A model generated the notes under the pieces. That model saw nothing but the letters and a program-made list of their open reading frames with translations. It made no database searches and was not told the origin of the DNA. From Periplaneta americana (taxonomy: Eukaryota; Arthropoda; Insecta; Blattodea; Blattidae): a DNA stretch of 64,000 bases. Location: NCBI RefSeq assembly GCF_040183065.1, contig NC_091118.1:205498186-205562185 (forward strand), in the 5' to 3' direction. A program made the position numbers and the translations under genes. Shown here piece after piece: positions 1 to 10,427 of the stretch. Within the stretch, counting starts at the first letter, position 1. Every line of letters starts with the position of its first letter.

Positions 1-1217
1 CCCCACAGTATCCAACTTCCCATGATCTGAACCAGAACAGCTAGCAGAGACAGTAGAAGCGCCATCCTCCATGGGGAAAGAGTCTTGTGCTAAGAATTCG
101 TAGTTTAGAGGCAGATATTCCGTAGTTATGATCTGCAGCTGTATATCACAAGACATTCCACAGCAACTTTCTTGGGAGCAGTTGTCAAAAACTCTAGTGA
201 ACTCGTCCCGACAAACGTGGCTACAACTCGGCCCATTCTGGCGCGTATGGTGGATATCCTTGTTCCCCGAATCATCACTCTTAGCTTCAGAATCTGGAAA
301 CAAATTCGCCGTTATGAGCTGGTAATTCTGTTCATGGCCAAGCACGGTGGGGATTATCTCCTCCTGTAAACCATGTTGTACAACGTCTTCGAGTGTCTCT
401 AATTCTTTGATCGAGTGAAACATGTTGATCCAACGTACTTTATTTCTCAAGTACTTAAGTATTTTACGGAGCTTCATATCTGACGGCATGTCATCAGGTA
501 ATACTGGGGAGCATCGAAGGTACTTATAGCAGGGAGTTCGTATACTGCGTTCAGACAGAAAGGCCCTTTACCAGAATTGTGCGTGGCACCTATTCTGTAG
601 TTTGAATTGAAGCAGCAATCAAGAATATCCATCAGTTTTATGCCGTAAGGAGTGGCTTCCATTCCGTAAAATCTCACTAGACATGGCTCTACACTATTCT
701 CAAATGTGTTGTAAAACCGTTCTGCTTTCTGACATAGAATTATAGTTATGTCTCTGTCCTGATTTTTGTTGATAACTCCCTTCTTGACAAGATCCAGAAT
801 GTGTTTGAATTCATCCAACAGATCGCCTCGTGGGAAGCAGAAACTGCTATCAACTCGGACGTACCTCCAACATGAGGCCCTCAACATGCGTGTCTCCGAG
901 AGTAGAATCTTGAGAAGAGTGTGGAGTAGGGCGATGTGGAGGTATTCTCTGCCAGATAGGGCCGTAAATTTATTGTATCTTGATTTCATGTTGTCTTCCA
1001 AATTGATAATTTCGCGCTCGATCTCTGGAATAAGATTCATAAACGCCTTTCTCAGAATCGAACACGCTACCCGGCGGAACAGGCTGCATACCATCCCCAA
1101 TTTGTTGATCTCGTGGTATTTGAAGTGATGAAAGATCTGCTCCACTACTATTTCTGGTAGATTTTGTATCGGAGAGCTCCTTTGCTGATCTGATGTTGTT
1201 TGTTCGGTGTCAGACAT
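1..1217 (-). pseudogene. FBXO28-like F-box gene, copy A (partial, frameshifted)
   Basis: The start codon is at 1217 and the reading frame is near-identical to intact copy C (24,396-25,886). It holds an N-terminal F-box (about residues 17-63, LPEIVVEQIF onward) and the conserved region that follows. Translation leaves the frame near position 504, where copy A has four G residues and copy C has five at the same place (about 25,173). The matching sequence then continues in another frame to the window edge, so the 3' end is missing. The change is either a real inactivating deletion or a base-call error in a homopolymer. It faces copy B divergently. Similarity to FBXO28, a substrate-recognition subunit of SCF ubiquitin ligases, is recognised by eye from the F-box and the downstream block. 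Confidence 0.8.
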
Positions 1218-2292
1218 GATACAGCTTCTTTGACAGCAGTTTCAACTGATTTAAATATCCATTACAATACTCCTAGACCCGCTCGTGTAGTCAAGAGGTT
1301 TACATCACGTAAATACCATACCTATTTTCTTTGCTTCTTTGTGTTCGTACCGAAATGTACCCGTAGCTACAAATAATTTTAAGAGACCCGATACCATGAC
1401 AACAGAGTAAACAACGTGGAAGAAATGGCGTATTATTGCGATCTATATTGTGGTGTAACCATGTAAATGTGTACTGTTTTCAAATCTAAATGTCTCAAAC
1501 TAATAATTTTACATTTACACATGATTACTATGTTATTGTGAAGAACAATTTTAATACATAATGCATTCCAACAGCGAGTAGACATTTTTAGTACATGTAA
1601 TAAATATCTTTCGCCACAGTTCAGATTTGATTACGGACACGGATAACGGAAAATTTATAGACATGGTCGATTTCCGCATGATATTCAAACATGCCGACAA
1701 TTCCCAATATCTTCGCAGGAAACGACCCGAATTTCTGTAACTATAGTCCCATCGTTCTAATTTCCGGCAGCCAATTGCATTGCAGGTCAGCTACATTTAA
1801 ACGTGTGGATCTTGTGATTCGCTGATGAAGACGTTATTCATTTCTTAAGGCTCGATAAATACTTAATATAATCGCCCGCCATGTTGGCTCTTTCGTTGGC
1901 GTTCGCAGAAAGCACACGAAGATATTATTTGCCGCTCAATTATTTGCTGAATTATAGTGCGTTTGATTTATTATCATAGGAGCTACGACATGATAATGTT
2001 TAACGCTGTGGCAAATAGATTCCTCGTATGGTAGCTCGGCAACGAAAGAATAAAAATGGCGAACGATACTACCTACCTAGACTTTATAGAGCCTTCACTT
2101 CCTAAGACGTAAGTAAAGAGGAGTCACGCCGGGAATAACAGCGTCGCGACTATAGTAGTGATGTTTTGATGGAAAAGAGTTGCGTGTTCTCTAATAATTT
2201 GATTTTAATTACACTTGCTTCACTTCTGTTATATAACTTCATCGAATAAAGGCTCCATTATAATCTAAGGTTCTACAGTAAGCACCCTAGGA
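1218..2292. repeat. Spacer of duplicated block 1, matches 25,887-26,935
   Basis: No gene was seen. The sequence aligns almost without interruption to the spacer upstream of copy C. The first ~200 bp upstream of the F-box start are also found, inverted, upstream of copies B and D and probably hold the shared promoter. Positions about 1740-2010 are one of three copies of an unclassified interspersed repeat (others at 26,390-26,640 and 18,768-19,012). Confidence 0.7.
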
Positions 2293-3311
2293 CAGGGGCG
2301 GCTTTTGGGGCAGTACCAGTGTGCCATGGCACTACCAATGAAAGAAACAAAAAAATAATATCCTAAAAAGGAGTTGCAATCGTTTATTTCTACACACTTT
2401 ATTCGTATTTCATCTGAACGAGCGCGCGCACAGATCGGGACGCACTCTTGCATCGTTTCTCCGAACGTTGGAGCCAGTTCAGTGTGGCACTATCTGCCTC
2501 CATATAACACTGTACAAAAGGATACTAATTCTAGTTTATACGCGTTTCTTATGGCAGACTTTGAACCGAATTCAATTTGACTCAGTAGTTAACATTCCGC
2601 CCGCTAGATCACAGTAACGCAGAAATTTCGCTAGATGGCAGGGTTGTTGGAGACGTTTCCGGGGAACCATCAAGCGCAGACTTGCACGAAAACACAAGTT
2701 AAAGTTCCGCGCCAAATCTTAATGTAATGTTGCCAATTCAAAACTAATGCACACAACTTGGATTTGAATGTGTAAATTATTATCCATTTAATTATACTGA
2801 ATGCAGAGATAGTCAGTCATGGTTCTTTTTAGAAAGATTTTTTTTTTCATATTGTGTAACACTATTTGTTAATTTTGTTTAATATTTGTTTTATTTTGCG
2901 GCAACTAAATATCGCTACACTGTTGCTATAGTATTGATGCTTTTGTTAACAATACGTGAGATCTGTGCAGGACATGAACATGTGTTATTCAGGCTGATGT
3001 CTCGGATTCATCGGCCTGTTTAAATAAAGTGCAAACGTGTTCATTTATTATCTATATCATTGTTCATCTCGTGTGTTTTTGGCAGTAATTTTACTAGTTA
3101 TAAAAGTTACTTGTATTTGACTTAACAATACTGAGAAAGGTTTGCATTATCTGTATCTGTAAATTTCGTTATTAGTTTCGGAAATGTTATTGTAACTGTT
3201 ACTAGATGCATTATTAACTGCACACCTGGTAAAATAGCTGGTTTAATTAATGTGTTTTATATAACATACGTGAGCTGTGATTATCATCTTTTACTTGGTT
3301 ATTTGCGTGCA

Positions 3312-3313
<2 letters not shown>

Positions 3314-3370
<57 letters not shown>
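3314..3370. repeat. (ATT)n microsatellite
   Basis: About 19 uninterrupted ATT units directly abut a LINE fragment. A second ATT run flanks its other end at about 3895-3925. Confidence 0.95.
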
Positions 3371-3371
<1 letters not shown>

Positions 3372-3895
3372 GTACGAAATGGAAATATAAATATTGGAGA
3401 TTTATCCTTCGAAGAGGTGGAAAAATTCAAATATCTTGGAGCAACAGTAACAAATATAAATGACACTCGGGAGGAAATTAAACGCAGCATAAATATGGGA
3501 AATCCCTGTTATTATTCGGTTGAGAAGCTCTTATCATCCAGTCTGCTGTCCAAAAATCTGAAAGTTAGAATTTATAAAACAGTTATATTACCGGTTCTTC
3601 TATATGGCTGTGAAACTTGGACTCTCACTCTGAGAGAGGAACATAGGTTAAGGGTGTTTGAGAATAAGGTGCTTAGGAAAATATTTTGGGCTAAGCGGGA
3701 TGAAGTTACAGGAGAATGGAGAAAGTTACACAACACAGAACTGCACGCATTGTATTCTTCACTTGACATAATTAGGAACTTGAAATCCAGACGTTTGAGA
3801 TGGGCAGGGCATGTAGCACGTATGGGCGAATCCAGAAATGCATATAGAGTGTTAGTTGGGAGACCGGAGGGAAAAAGACCTTTAGTAAGTAAGTA

Positions 3896-3897
<2 letters not shown>
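3371..3897 (+). mobile_element. RTE-like LINE fragment, C-terminal RT region
   Basis: The translation matches the C-terminal part of the reverse transcriptase family seen throughout the window ([34 protein letters not shown]). It breaks off after GKRPL and joins directly to the GTAAGTAAGTA tail, so about 120 bp of the usual 3' end are missing. It is nested in the hAT-like element at 2293-3984. Confidence 0.85.
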
Positions 3898-3926
<29 letters not shown>

Positions 3927-3992
3927 TATTTTTTTTTTTTCAATTTTTGGCACCACTACCAGAATGCCTCACCGGCCGCCACTGCCCTAGGA

Positions 3993-4134
3993 TGTCAAAG
4001 TTTGTATACAGGGTGTGTGGCGAGTTTCGTACAAAACTTCAGGACGTGATCATAGGCATGAAAAAGTTTATATTAACATGGGTCCTGTTCGCACTGGTTA
4101 CAGAGCTACGCCCGTTCCCCCCCCCCCCCCCATA
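3993..4134. repeat. Short interspersed repeat shared by both blocks
   Basis: Sequence beginning TGTCAAAGTTTGTATACAGG recurs at about 26,936-27,075 just before the LINE fragments of both blocks. No coding potential was recognised. A C-rich run lies near 4120. Confidence 0.5.
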
Positions 4135-4744
4135 TAATATATCTCGGTGAAACGTACAGCAGAGTCCGTATAGATCAGTTTCTACCTGATGATTTTCCAA
4201 TTCACTGCGGGCTAAAGCAGGGAGATGCACTATCACCTTTACTTTTTAACTTCGCTCTAGAATATGCCATTAAGAAAGTCCAGGATAACAGGCAGGGTTT
4301 AGAATTGAACGGGTTACATAAGCTGCTTGTCTATGCGCATGACGTGAATATGTCAGGAGAAAATCCACAAACGATTAGGGAAAACACGGGAATTTTACTG
4401 GAAGCAAGTAAAGAGATAGGTTTGGAAGTAAATCCCAAAAAGACAAAGTATATGATTATGTTTCGTGACCAGAACATAGTACGAAATGGAAATATAAAAA
4501 TTGGAAATTTATCCTTTGAAAAGATGGAAAGGTTCAAATATCTTGGAGTCCACACCTGTGGAGTAACGGTCAGCGAGTCTGGCTGCGAAACCAGGTGGGC
4601 CGGGTTCGAATCCCGGTCGGGGCAAGTTACCTGGTTGAGGTTTTTTCCGGGGTTTTCCCTCAACCCAATACGAGCAAATGCTGGGTAAATTTCGGTGCTG
4701 GACCCCGGACTCATTTCACCGGCATTATCACCTTCATATCATCA

Positions 4745-4802
<58 letters not shown>

Positions 4803-5491
4803 CATTATTCAGACGCTAAATAACCTAGATGTTGATATAGCGTCGTAAAATAACCCAATAAAATAAATATCTTGGAGCAACAGTAACAAATATAAATAAC
4901 ACTCGGGAGGAAATTAAACGCAGACTAAATATGGGAAATGCCTGATTTTATTCGGTTGTGAAGCTTTTGTCATCCAGTCTGCTCTGAAAAAACTTGAAAG
5001 TTACAATTTATAAAACTGTTATATTATCGGTTGTTCTGTATGATTGTGTAACTTGGACTCTTACTTTGAGAGAGGAACAGAGATTAAGGGTGTTTGAGAA
5101 TAAGTTTCTTAGGAAAATATTTGGGGCTAAGAGGGATGAAGTTAGAGGAGAATGGAGAAAGTTACACAGCGCAGAACTGCACGCATTATATTCTTCACCT
5201 GGCATAATTAGGAACATTAAATCCAGACGTTTGAGATGGGAAGGGCATGTAGCACGTATGGTCGAATCCAGAAATGCATGTAGAGTATTAGTTGGGAGAC
5301 CGGAGGGAAAAAGACCTTTGGGGAGGCCGAGACTTAGATGGGAGGATAATATAAAAATGGATTTCAGGGAGATGCGATATGATGATAGAGACTGGATTAA
5401 TCTTGCTCAGGATAGGGACCGATGACGGGCTTATGTGAGGGTGGTAATGAACCGCCGGGGTTCTAAAAAGCCATTTGTGAGTAAGTAAGTA
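4135..5491 (+). mobile_element. RTE-like LINE fragment, interrupted by a SINE
   Basis: RT motifs are readable ([13 protein letters not shown]; a degraded active site reading YAHD instead of YADD), then the KYLG region, where a SINE has inserted at 4549. The frame resumes at 4878 with TVTNINN, contains several stop codons, and runs to the standard 3' end and a GTAAGTAAGTAA tail. The same fragment without the SINE, but with a ~245-bp deletion, is at 27,088-27,857. It is a dead element older than the block duplication. Confidence 0.85.
4549..4864 (+). mobile_element. tRNA-derived SINE with 13-bp target duplication
   Basis: A tRNA-like head has an A-box-like stretch near 4569 and a B box GGGTTCGAATCCC near 4602. 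A unique body, an (ATT)n run at 4745-4805 and a tail ending with ACCCAATAA follow. AAATATCTTGGAG flanks it at 4536-4548 and 4865-4877. It interrupts a LINE ORF, and the paralogous LINE in block 2 reads through uninterrupted, so it inserted after the duplication. It looks like a Pol III-derived SINE, not a functional tRNA gene. Confidence 0.92.
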
Positions 5492-5845
5492 AATTAAGAG
5501 TGTATTAAGAAACCCGCATCTGGAAATCGGCCTCCCCCACTGGAGAGGTCCCCGTCCACGTATGTGGGTGGCCCTGTGGTCAGATGTGAAGGCCAGAAAC
5601 AAGAGGGCTTCTTTTCTGCGTTGTGATAATAGAGAATACCCTCTGAACAGCCATCGTTCTTCGACTGTTAAATGTGGAAGTTTGAAAGCTTTTATACATT
5701 TGTGTCTTTAGCAAATATTCAAAGGTATAATTTTAATAAATTTTGGACATGCTTTTACCAAGTATCAGGGAAGTTGTAGATAAAATTAATTGAAATAGTT
5801 TGTATATTTTGAGAGTATGAATGAAACAAATTTGGTAAACTAAAC
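5492..5845. repeat. Unclassified sequence shared with 27,858-28,212
   Basis: This is conserved between the two duplicated blocks. No recognisable protein or RNA was seen. Confidence 0.5.
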
Positions 5846-5930
5846 ATTCATTCATTCATTCATTCATTCATTCATTCATTCATTCATTCATTCATTCATT
5901 CATTCATTCATTCATTCATTCATTCATTCA
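5846..5930. repeat. (CATT)n microsatellite, tail of a LINE fragment
   Basis: About 21 tetranucleotide units lie at the 3' end of the minus-strand LINE fragment that follows. The same structure is at 28,214-28,296. Confidence 0.95.
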
Positions 5931-6350
5931 GTGTTCTGCCCAAGGGCAGGTCTTCCACTGCAAATCCAGCATTCTCCAATCTTTCCTATTTTCTGCCTTC
6001 CTCTTTGTCTCCTCTTATGATCCATATATCTTAATGTCGTTTATCATTGATATCTTTTTCTGCTCTGAACTCTTCTCCCGTTCACCATTCGTTCCAGTAC
6101 ATCCTTCAGTAGGCAGTTTCTTCTCAGCCAGTGATCCAACCAATTCCTTTTCCTGTTCCTGATCAGTTTCAGCATCATTCTTTCTTCACCCATCCTTTCC
6201 AACACAACTTCGTTTCTTCTTCTGTCTGTCCACTTCACACGCTCCATTCTTCTTCATATCCACATTTCTAATGCCTCTTCATTTCGTCGTAATGTCCATG
6301 TTTCTGATCCATACAATTCCACACTCCACAAAAAGCACTTCACTAATCCT
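5931..6350 (-). mobile_element. LINE C-terminal RT fragment with (GAAT)n tail
   Basis: The minus-strand translation gives a typical non-LTR C-terminus (MERVKWTDRRRNEVVLERM, RKRNWLDHWLRRNCLLKDVL, then KAENRKDWRMLGL after a frame change). The adjacent tetranucleotide run is its 3' tail. A paralogous copy sits at 28,298-28,725, so it predates the block duplication. Confidence 0.8.
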
Positions 6351-7188
6351 TGCCTAAGTTATTTTTCCAGAAGTCCGCAAACGCGTGTTTGCAGCGCCAC
6401 TAACGAGACGCTAGTGGAGTTGGTAAGTGGCCTCGTCTAAAGAGAACTTTAGTTTTAAAAACATTTATATGGTTAAACCAGCGAATAGGGATTACAAAGT
6501 ATGGACACTGAGCGATTTTGCCTGTGTTTTGTTTCTCTGAGAGCCGACGTTTAGTTCCATTTTCAAGCGCTAGAATTAATGTAATCGAGCACAGGGTAAG
6601 ATGATAATTGAGTATAGAGTTGAGACACAGGATCCAAACATCGCCTACCTTATTGCATAATCCAGTAACGCTTTGGTTGAAATAAATTCAAGTTAACAGC
6701 TTTTCCTTATTTCTCAGTGACAAACTAGTTATAGGTAATAATAATTTTTTTATATTTTATGTATTAAATGAATTTGATACATAATTTTATAATGTATTAT
6801 AAAATAATATAATACATTATAAAATTATGCATCAAATTCGTTTAATATTTGTATAGAATATAATATAGGTATATGGTTTTACTTCTCATAGGAGTTTTTT
6901 TTTCCATTTTCAGCGCTATCAAATCATTACATATTTTAATTGTTGTTGTGGTCAATGTCTCGACTCTCATTATAAAGGAACTCTAGAGTCTACACATTAC
7001 AGTTAATGACGGATTTATTATTTCATCGGTACAATTTATTTTATTTGAGTACATATTTAATTTTTACTTAAGTAAATTTAATTTTTACTTAATTAATAAA
7101 AAAAATGTTTCTCTCTTCTTCACTTTTACAAAAAACTGTCTAGCTTTTATTAATCAGTTAATCTTTTAGTACTTTGATTTTTATTGTA
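6351..7188. repeat. AT-rich spacer of block 1
   Basis: No gene was recognised. It matches 28,726-29,575 of block 2 closely. It holds an AT-rich near-palindrome at about 6760-6840 (ATACATAATTTTATAATG and its complement), which is slightly expanded in block 2. Confidence 0.6.
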
Positions 7189-7203
7189 TTTGTAAATTTA
7201 ATA

Positions 7204-7863
7204 CTTACTTACTTACAAATGGCTTTTAAGGAACCCGAAGGTTCATTGCCGCCCTCACATAAGCCCGCCAGCGGTCCCTATCCTGTGCAAGATTAATCCA
7301 GTCTCTATCATCATACCCCACCTCCCTCAAATCCATTTTAATATTATCCTCCCATCTACGTCTCGGCCTCCCTAAAGGTCTTTTTCCCTCCGGTCTCCCA
7401 ACTAACACTCTATATGCATTTCTGGATTCGCCCATACGTGCTACATGCCCTGCCCATCTCAAACGTCTGGATTTAATGTTCCTAATTATGTCAGGCGAAG
7501 AATACAATGCGTGCAGTTCTGTGTTGTGTAACTTTCTCCATTCTCCTGTAACTTCATCTCGCTTAGCCCCAAATATTTTCCTAAGCACCTTATTCTCGAA
7601 CACCCTGAACCTATGTTCCTCTCTCAGAGTGAGAGTCCAAGTTTCGCAACCATACAGAAGAACCGGTAATATAACTGTTTTATAAATTCTAACTTTCAGA
7701 TTTTTAGACAGCAGACTGGATGATAAGAGCTTCTGAACCGAATAATAACACGCATTTCCCATATTTATTCTGCGTTTAATTTCCTCCCGAGTGTCATTTA
7801 TATTTGTTACTGTTGCTCCAAGATATTTGAATTTTTCCACCTCTTCGAAGGATAAATCTCCAA
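7204..7863 (-). mobile_element. 5'-truncated RTE-like LINE with 15-bp target duplication
   Basis: The frame is open for 204 residues of the C-terminal RT region, ending AMNLRVP, with a TAAGTAAGTA-type tail at the left. Flanking copies of TTTGTAAATTTAATA are at 7189-7203 and 7864-7878. The empty site is visible in block 2 near 29,568-29,582, so it inserted after the duplication. Confidence 0.93.
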
Positions 7864-7986
7864 TTTGTAAATTTAATATTAATTGTAATTGTATTCTTAA
7901 TATTGTAGTTGTAATCCCCTGGTAGAGAGGAAGATAAGGCCTGGGCCTGATGGCCTTATATTTACCAAGTTAAATAAATAAATACA
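7864..7986 (+). mobile_element. LINE 3' end with (AAAT)n tail
   Basis: The sequence ends GGCCTTATATTTACCAAGTT then short AAAT units. The stem-like GGCC...GGCC portion resembles the 3' ends of other LINE fragments here (40,375, 56,285). The block-2 copy at 29,580-29,750 has a much longer AAAT run. Confidence 0.6.
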
Positions 7987-8197
7987 TAATGTATTTAGAT
8001 ATATTAATTGTATGTGTTATATTTCCAATGTGTCGACTGCTAGCTGGTGTGATGTCAATGCCAACTCCTGATAGAAAGCAGAATCTCACGCTCAAACTGG
8101 TTTGAAGGTCATTGAAATCAGTCCTGGTACATCAAAGGTACCGACGCGAAGTATCCATACTGTATACTTATCTATACGCTGGTTACACAACAATTAT

Positions 8198-8517
8198 ACT
8201 TACTTACTTACAAATGACTTTTAAGGAACCCGGAGGTTCATTGCCGCCCTCACATAAGCCCGCCATCGGTCCCTATCCTGTGCAAGATTAATCCAGTCTC
8301 TATCATCATATCCTACCTCCCTCAAATCCATTTTAATATTATCTTTCCATCTACGTCTCGGCCTCCCTAAAGGTCTTTTTCCCTCCGGCCTCCCAACTAA
8401 CACTCTATATGCATTTCTGGATTCGCCAATACGTGCTACATGCCCTTCCCATCTCAAACGTCTGGATTTAATGTTCCTAATTATGCCAGGTGAAGAATAT
8501 AATGCGTGCAGTTCTGC
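8198..8517 (-). mobile_element. 5'-truncated RTE-like LINE with 14-bp target duplication
   Basis: About 100 C-terminal residues of the RTE-like RT (from the RLRWEGHVARIG region to AMNLRVP) follow a TAAG-type tail. Near-identical TACACAACAATTAT and TACACAACAATAAT flank it at 8184-8197 and 8518-8531. The empty site is in block 2 at about 29,951. Confidence 0.9.
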
Positions 8518-8531
8518 TACACAACAATAAT

Positions 8532-8754
8532 AGAACGCAAAAATACATCCTTCTCGTTGTTTACTTTGTTGTTATGGTATCGGGTCTTTTAAAATTATTT
8601 GTAGCTACGGGTACATTCTGGAGAGAAGACAAAGAAACAAAGAATTAGAGATGACATTTAAATGAGGTAAACATGTTTCACTACAGGAGCGGGTCTAGTA
8701 GTATTGTGTTGGATATTTCAATCAGTTGAAACCGCTGTCAAAGGAGCTGTGTCC
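8532..8754 (+). promoter_or_regulatory. Upstream region conserved among F-box copies
   Basis: Sequence from GTTGTTTACTTTGTTGTTAT to the start codon is conserved, in the appropriate orientation, upstream of all four F-box copies (A: 1218-1415; C: 25,887-26,085; D: 29,985-30,186). It likely contains the promoter and 5' UTR; no TATA box or start site can be assigned from sequence alone. Confidence 0.45.
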
Positions 8755-10242
8755 ATGTCTGACGCTGACCAATCTATAGCAGATCAGCAATGGAGCTCTC
8801 CAATACAAAACCTTCCAGAAATAGTGGTGGAGCAGATCTTTCACCACTTCAAATACCATGAGATCAACAAACTGGGGATGGTATGCACCCTGTTCCGCCG
8901 GGTAGCGTGTTCGATTCTGAGGACGGCGTTTAGGAATCTCATCCCACAGATCGAGCGCGAAATGGTCGATTTGGAACACATGAAGAAATCAAGAAACAAT
9001 AAATTTACCACCTTATCCGCCAGAGAATACCTCCACATCGCTCTACTCCACACTCTTCTCAAGATTCTTCTCTCGGAGGCGCGCATGTTGAGGGCCATAT
9101 GTTGGAGGTACGTCCGAGTTGATAGCAGTTTCTGCTTCCCACGAGGCGATCTGTTGGATGAATTCAAGCGCATTCTGAATCTTGTCAGGAAGAGAGATAT
9201 GAACAGGAATCTGGAACCAGAGATAACGACAGAGCTATGTCAGAAAGCAGAACGTTTTAATGACATGTTTGACAGTAATATAGAGCCATGTTTAGTTACA
9301 TTTTACGGTATGGAAGCCACACCTTACGGCATAAAACTGATGGATATTCTTGATTGCTGCTTTCATTCAAACTACAGAATAGGTGCCACGCACAATTCTG
9401 GTAAGGAACCTTTCTGTCTGAACGCAGTATACGAACTCCCTGCTATAAGCACCTTGGATGCTCCTCCATTATTACCTGATGATATGCCGTCCGAAATGAA
9501 GCTCCGAAAAATTCTTAAGTACTTGAGAAATAACGTGCGTTGGTTTAATGTGTTTCAGCAGCTCATAGAATTATGGGCATTCCAGGACGTTGTAGAATAT
9601 GGTTTACAGGATGAGATAATCCGTATCCTGCTTGGCCGTGAACAGAAACATGAGCTTATGATGGCGGATTTGTTTCCAGATACTGAAGCTAAGAGTATGT
9701 ATTGGAGGAACATGGATGAGCACCATACGCGCCAGAATGGTTCGAGTTGTAGCAACGTTTGTCGGGACGAGTTCACTAGAGTTTTTGAAAATTCCTCACA
9801 AGAAAGTTACTCCGGAATGTCTTGTGATATACAGCTGCAGAGTATAACTACGGAACATCTGCCTCTAAATTACGAATTCTTAGCACAAGACTCGTCCCCC
9901 ATTGAGGATGGCGCTTGTACTGCCTCTGCTAGCTGTTCTGGTTCAGATAATGGGAAGTTTGATACTGTGGGGTGTTCTGGGACATCAGAAAGCAGTGAAG
10001 TACCGGAAAACTTGGAAAGTGATTCGTTTTGTTTCGAGAAGAATAAATTTGGCTCCAGGACCAGAAAATGGATGATTAAGCGAGACAAGTTTGGTTGGCC
10101 GCTGATGATCGATAGTGAAGGCAGGAAGTACGACTTCAAACTCGAAATATCGATTAAATATCACCTGAAATCGGCCCTGATAACAGTTCAGCAGACAGGC
10201 AGCTCAATATTCATTACCACGAGCTGTAGTACAGCACCTTAA
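8755..10242 (+). CDS. FBXO28-like F-box protein, copy B
   Basis: This intact, intronless 495-residue ORF is counted from the ATG at 8755, which begins MSDADQ. The frame opens at 8704, but the MSD start is shared by all four copies and the upstream stretch falls out of frame in copy C, so 8755 is preferred. The order is: F-box at about residues 17-63; a helical region that resembles FBXO28, including a segment reading VDSSFCFPRGDLLDEF; an acidic, Ser-rich, less conserved middle; and a conserved C-terminal block (FGWPLMIDSEGRKYDFKLE). F-box proteins bind Skp1 and bring substrates to Cullin-RING ubiquitin ligases; the substrate here is unknown. Vertebrate FBXO28 genes have introns as I recall, so an intronless copy suggests a retrogene ancestor. 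The gene is flanked downstream by a TIR element that also follows copy D. Confidence 0.85.
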   Translation: MSDADQSIADQQWSSPIQNLPEIVVEQIFHHFKYHEINKLGMVCTLFRRVACSILRTAFRNLIPQIEREMVDLEHMKKSRNNKFTTLSAREYLHIALLHTLLKILLSEARMLRAICWRYVRVDSSFCFPRGDLLDEFKRILNLVRKRDMNRNLEPEITTELCQKAERFNDMFDSNIEPCLVTFYGMEATPYGIKLMDILDCCFHSNYRIGATHNSGKEPFCLNAVYELPAISTLDAPPLLPDDMPSEMKLRKILKYLRNNVRWFNVFQQLIELWAFQDVVEYGLQDEIIRILLGREQKHELMMADLFPDTEAKSMYWRNMDEHHTRQNGSSCSNVCRDEFTRVFENSSQESYSGMSCDIQLQSITTEHLPLNYEFLAQDSSPIEDGACTASASCSGSDNGKFDTVGCSGTSESSEVPENLESDSFCFEKNKFGSRTRKWMIKRDKFGWPLMIDSEGRKYDFKLEISIKYHLKSALITVQQTGSSIFITTSCSTAP

Positions 10243-10427
10243 CTATTAACCTGATGGCACACAGTAATTATTCATGTCTTCACTTATATGAGAGTTAATA
10301 CAACATTCCATTAATACTCGAGCTTTATTTCTTACCAATACTGGCAATGTAAGACATTAATGTAACAATGTATGATAGTCTCTATTTTAGTTATGAAGCA
10401 GACGTCTACACGAAACAATACTGATGG

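Larger units (their letters stand above)
2293..3984. mobile_element. hAT-like non-autonomous DNA transposon
   Basis: Ends are imperfect inverted repeats starting CAGGGGCGGC and CAGTGGCGGC, a form typical of hAT elements. An exact 8-bp target duplication CCCTAGGA lies at 2285-2292 and 3985-3992. The matching locus in block 2 (about 26,928-26,935) has a single CCTTAGGA and no insert. No transposase ORF is present. It carries a nested LINE fragment between ATT microsatellites. Confidence 0.88.

Noticed and set aside
4560-4635. Possible tRNA gene at a clear A box and B box
   Set aside because: It lies inside a 316-bp unit with a target duplication and repeat tail, and further copies lack a clean cloverleaf context, so it is a SINE head.
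7476-7685. Antisense ORFs over LINE fragments (also at 3572, 5008, 21,811, 38,464, 58,957)
   Set aside because: They recur wherever the RTE-like RT region is present and are the complementary-strand shadow of that coding sequence.
8704-8754. Upstream extension of the F-box ORF in copies B and D
   Set aside because: Copy C has a one-base difference in this stretch that shifts the frame, and the MSD start is common to all copies.
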